From: a virus
Virus record (IMG/VR): IMGVR_UViG_3300050020_000030
Coordinates: 1-64,000 of that record
DNA length: 64,000 bases
Reading direction: 5' to 3' (one strand)
In this document: positions 63,906 through 64,000 of the stretch, one piece after another
How the letters are laid out: every line of letters starts with the position of its first letter
Numbering within the stretch: the stretch's first letter is position 1
The notes under the pieces: model-generated
Database searches by the model: none
The model's input: the letters and a program-made list of their open reading frames with translations, nothing else
Told to the model about the DNA's origin: nothing
Program-made: the position numbers and the translations under genes

Positions 63906-64000
63906 CCTTCCTTCCCCTCTGCTTTGTCCAGGGCTAAATCGATAGCTTTACAAGCCGCCTTCCATCCGAAGTCAGCCATCCAGTTTCCAGAAAGAATTAT
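63902..64000 (-). CDS. partial gene at the window edge
   Basis: An open frame enters from beyond 64000 and ends at TGA 63904-63902, overlapping the next ATG. Its last residues are helical (KAACKAIDLALDKAEGKEG). An internal ATG at 63979 would give only 25 residues. Identity unknown. Confidence 0.4.
   Translation of the reverse strand: MILSGNWMADFGWKAACKAIDLALDKAEGKEG

Overview
The window is part of the genome of a tailed double-stranded DNA phage that looks like a large podovirus-like phage. It has a large terminase subunit, portal, scaffold, an HK97-fold major capsid protein, two connector-like proteins, a nozzle-like giant tail protein, two signal-peptide-bearing tail spikes and a set of large internal virion (ejection) proteins. 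No integrase, repressor, rRNA or complete tRNA gene is visible. Promoters are good sigma70 matches with an extended -10 (TTGACA, 17 bases, TGTGATATAATG), so the host uses an ordinary housekeeping sigma factor. Exported phage proteins with cleavage sites of the form A/S-Q-S, pectate-lyase-like spikes and a cobalamin-dependent ribonucleotide reductase would suit a soil or water bacterium, perhaps an acidobacterium, but that host guess is weak.

Layout. (1) 0-6.2 kb, plus strand: a compact operon of about 20 small, mostly overlapping genes, many with zinc ribbons, plus a MUG113/T5orf172 protein, a GGQ release-factor-like protein and a SprT-like protease. Three of these small proteins carry copied pieces of the phage's own capsid or portal protein. 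(2) 6.2-6.63 kb: a promoter and a densely folded leader. (3) 6.6-54.5 kb, plus strand: the virion module. It starts with a jelly-roll-like virion protein, a pyruvyl transferase and two glycosyltransferases, continues through terminase, portal, spike, scaffold and capsid, then connectors, a second spike, the nozzle-like protein and ejection proteins. (4) 54.5-54.8 kb: two hairpin terminators between convergent transcription units. (5) 54.8-64 kb, minus strand: nucleotide metabolism and small genes, with a class II ribonucleotide reductase interrupted by an intein, a deoxynucleotide kinase, two metallophosphoesterases, two small winged-helix-like paralogues, a Lar-like zinc ribbon and an endonuclease VII.

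The most striking content is mobile and regulatory. The major capsid gene is in three exons separated by two related group I introns, whose splice sites and core pairings can be assigned base by base. The first contains a LAGLIDADG endonuclease gene that itself forms much of the ribozyme core, with its promoter -10 and start codon inside the P5 stem. Two GIY-YIG, one HNH and two endonuclease VII-type genes lie elsewhere. Three of the homing endonuclease genes have a promoter placed so that transcription should start at the A of the ATG, which predicts leaderless mRNAs. The ribonucleotide reductase intein sits directly before the thiyl-radical cysteine. Two genes appear to start with AUU behind strong Shine-Dalgarno sequences.

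Most plausible undescribed system: the early-region proteins that carry fragments of the phage's own capsid protein (two different segments) and portal protein (11 identical residues, with only silent base differences). They could interfere with assembly of competing phages or act as decoys for host sensors of virion proteins. This is a hypothesis; the sequence relationships themselves are directly visible.
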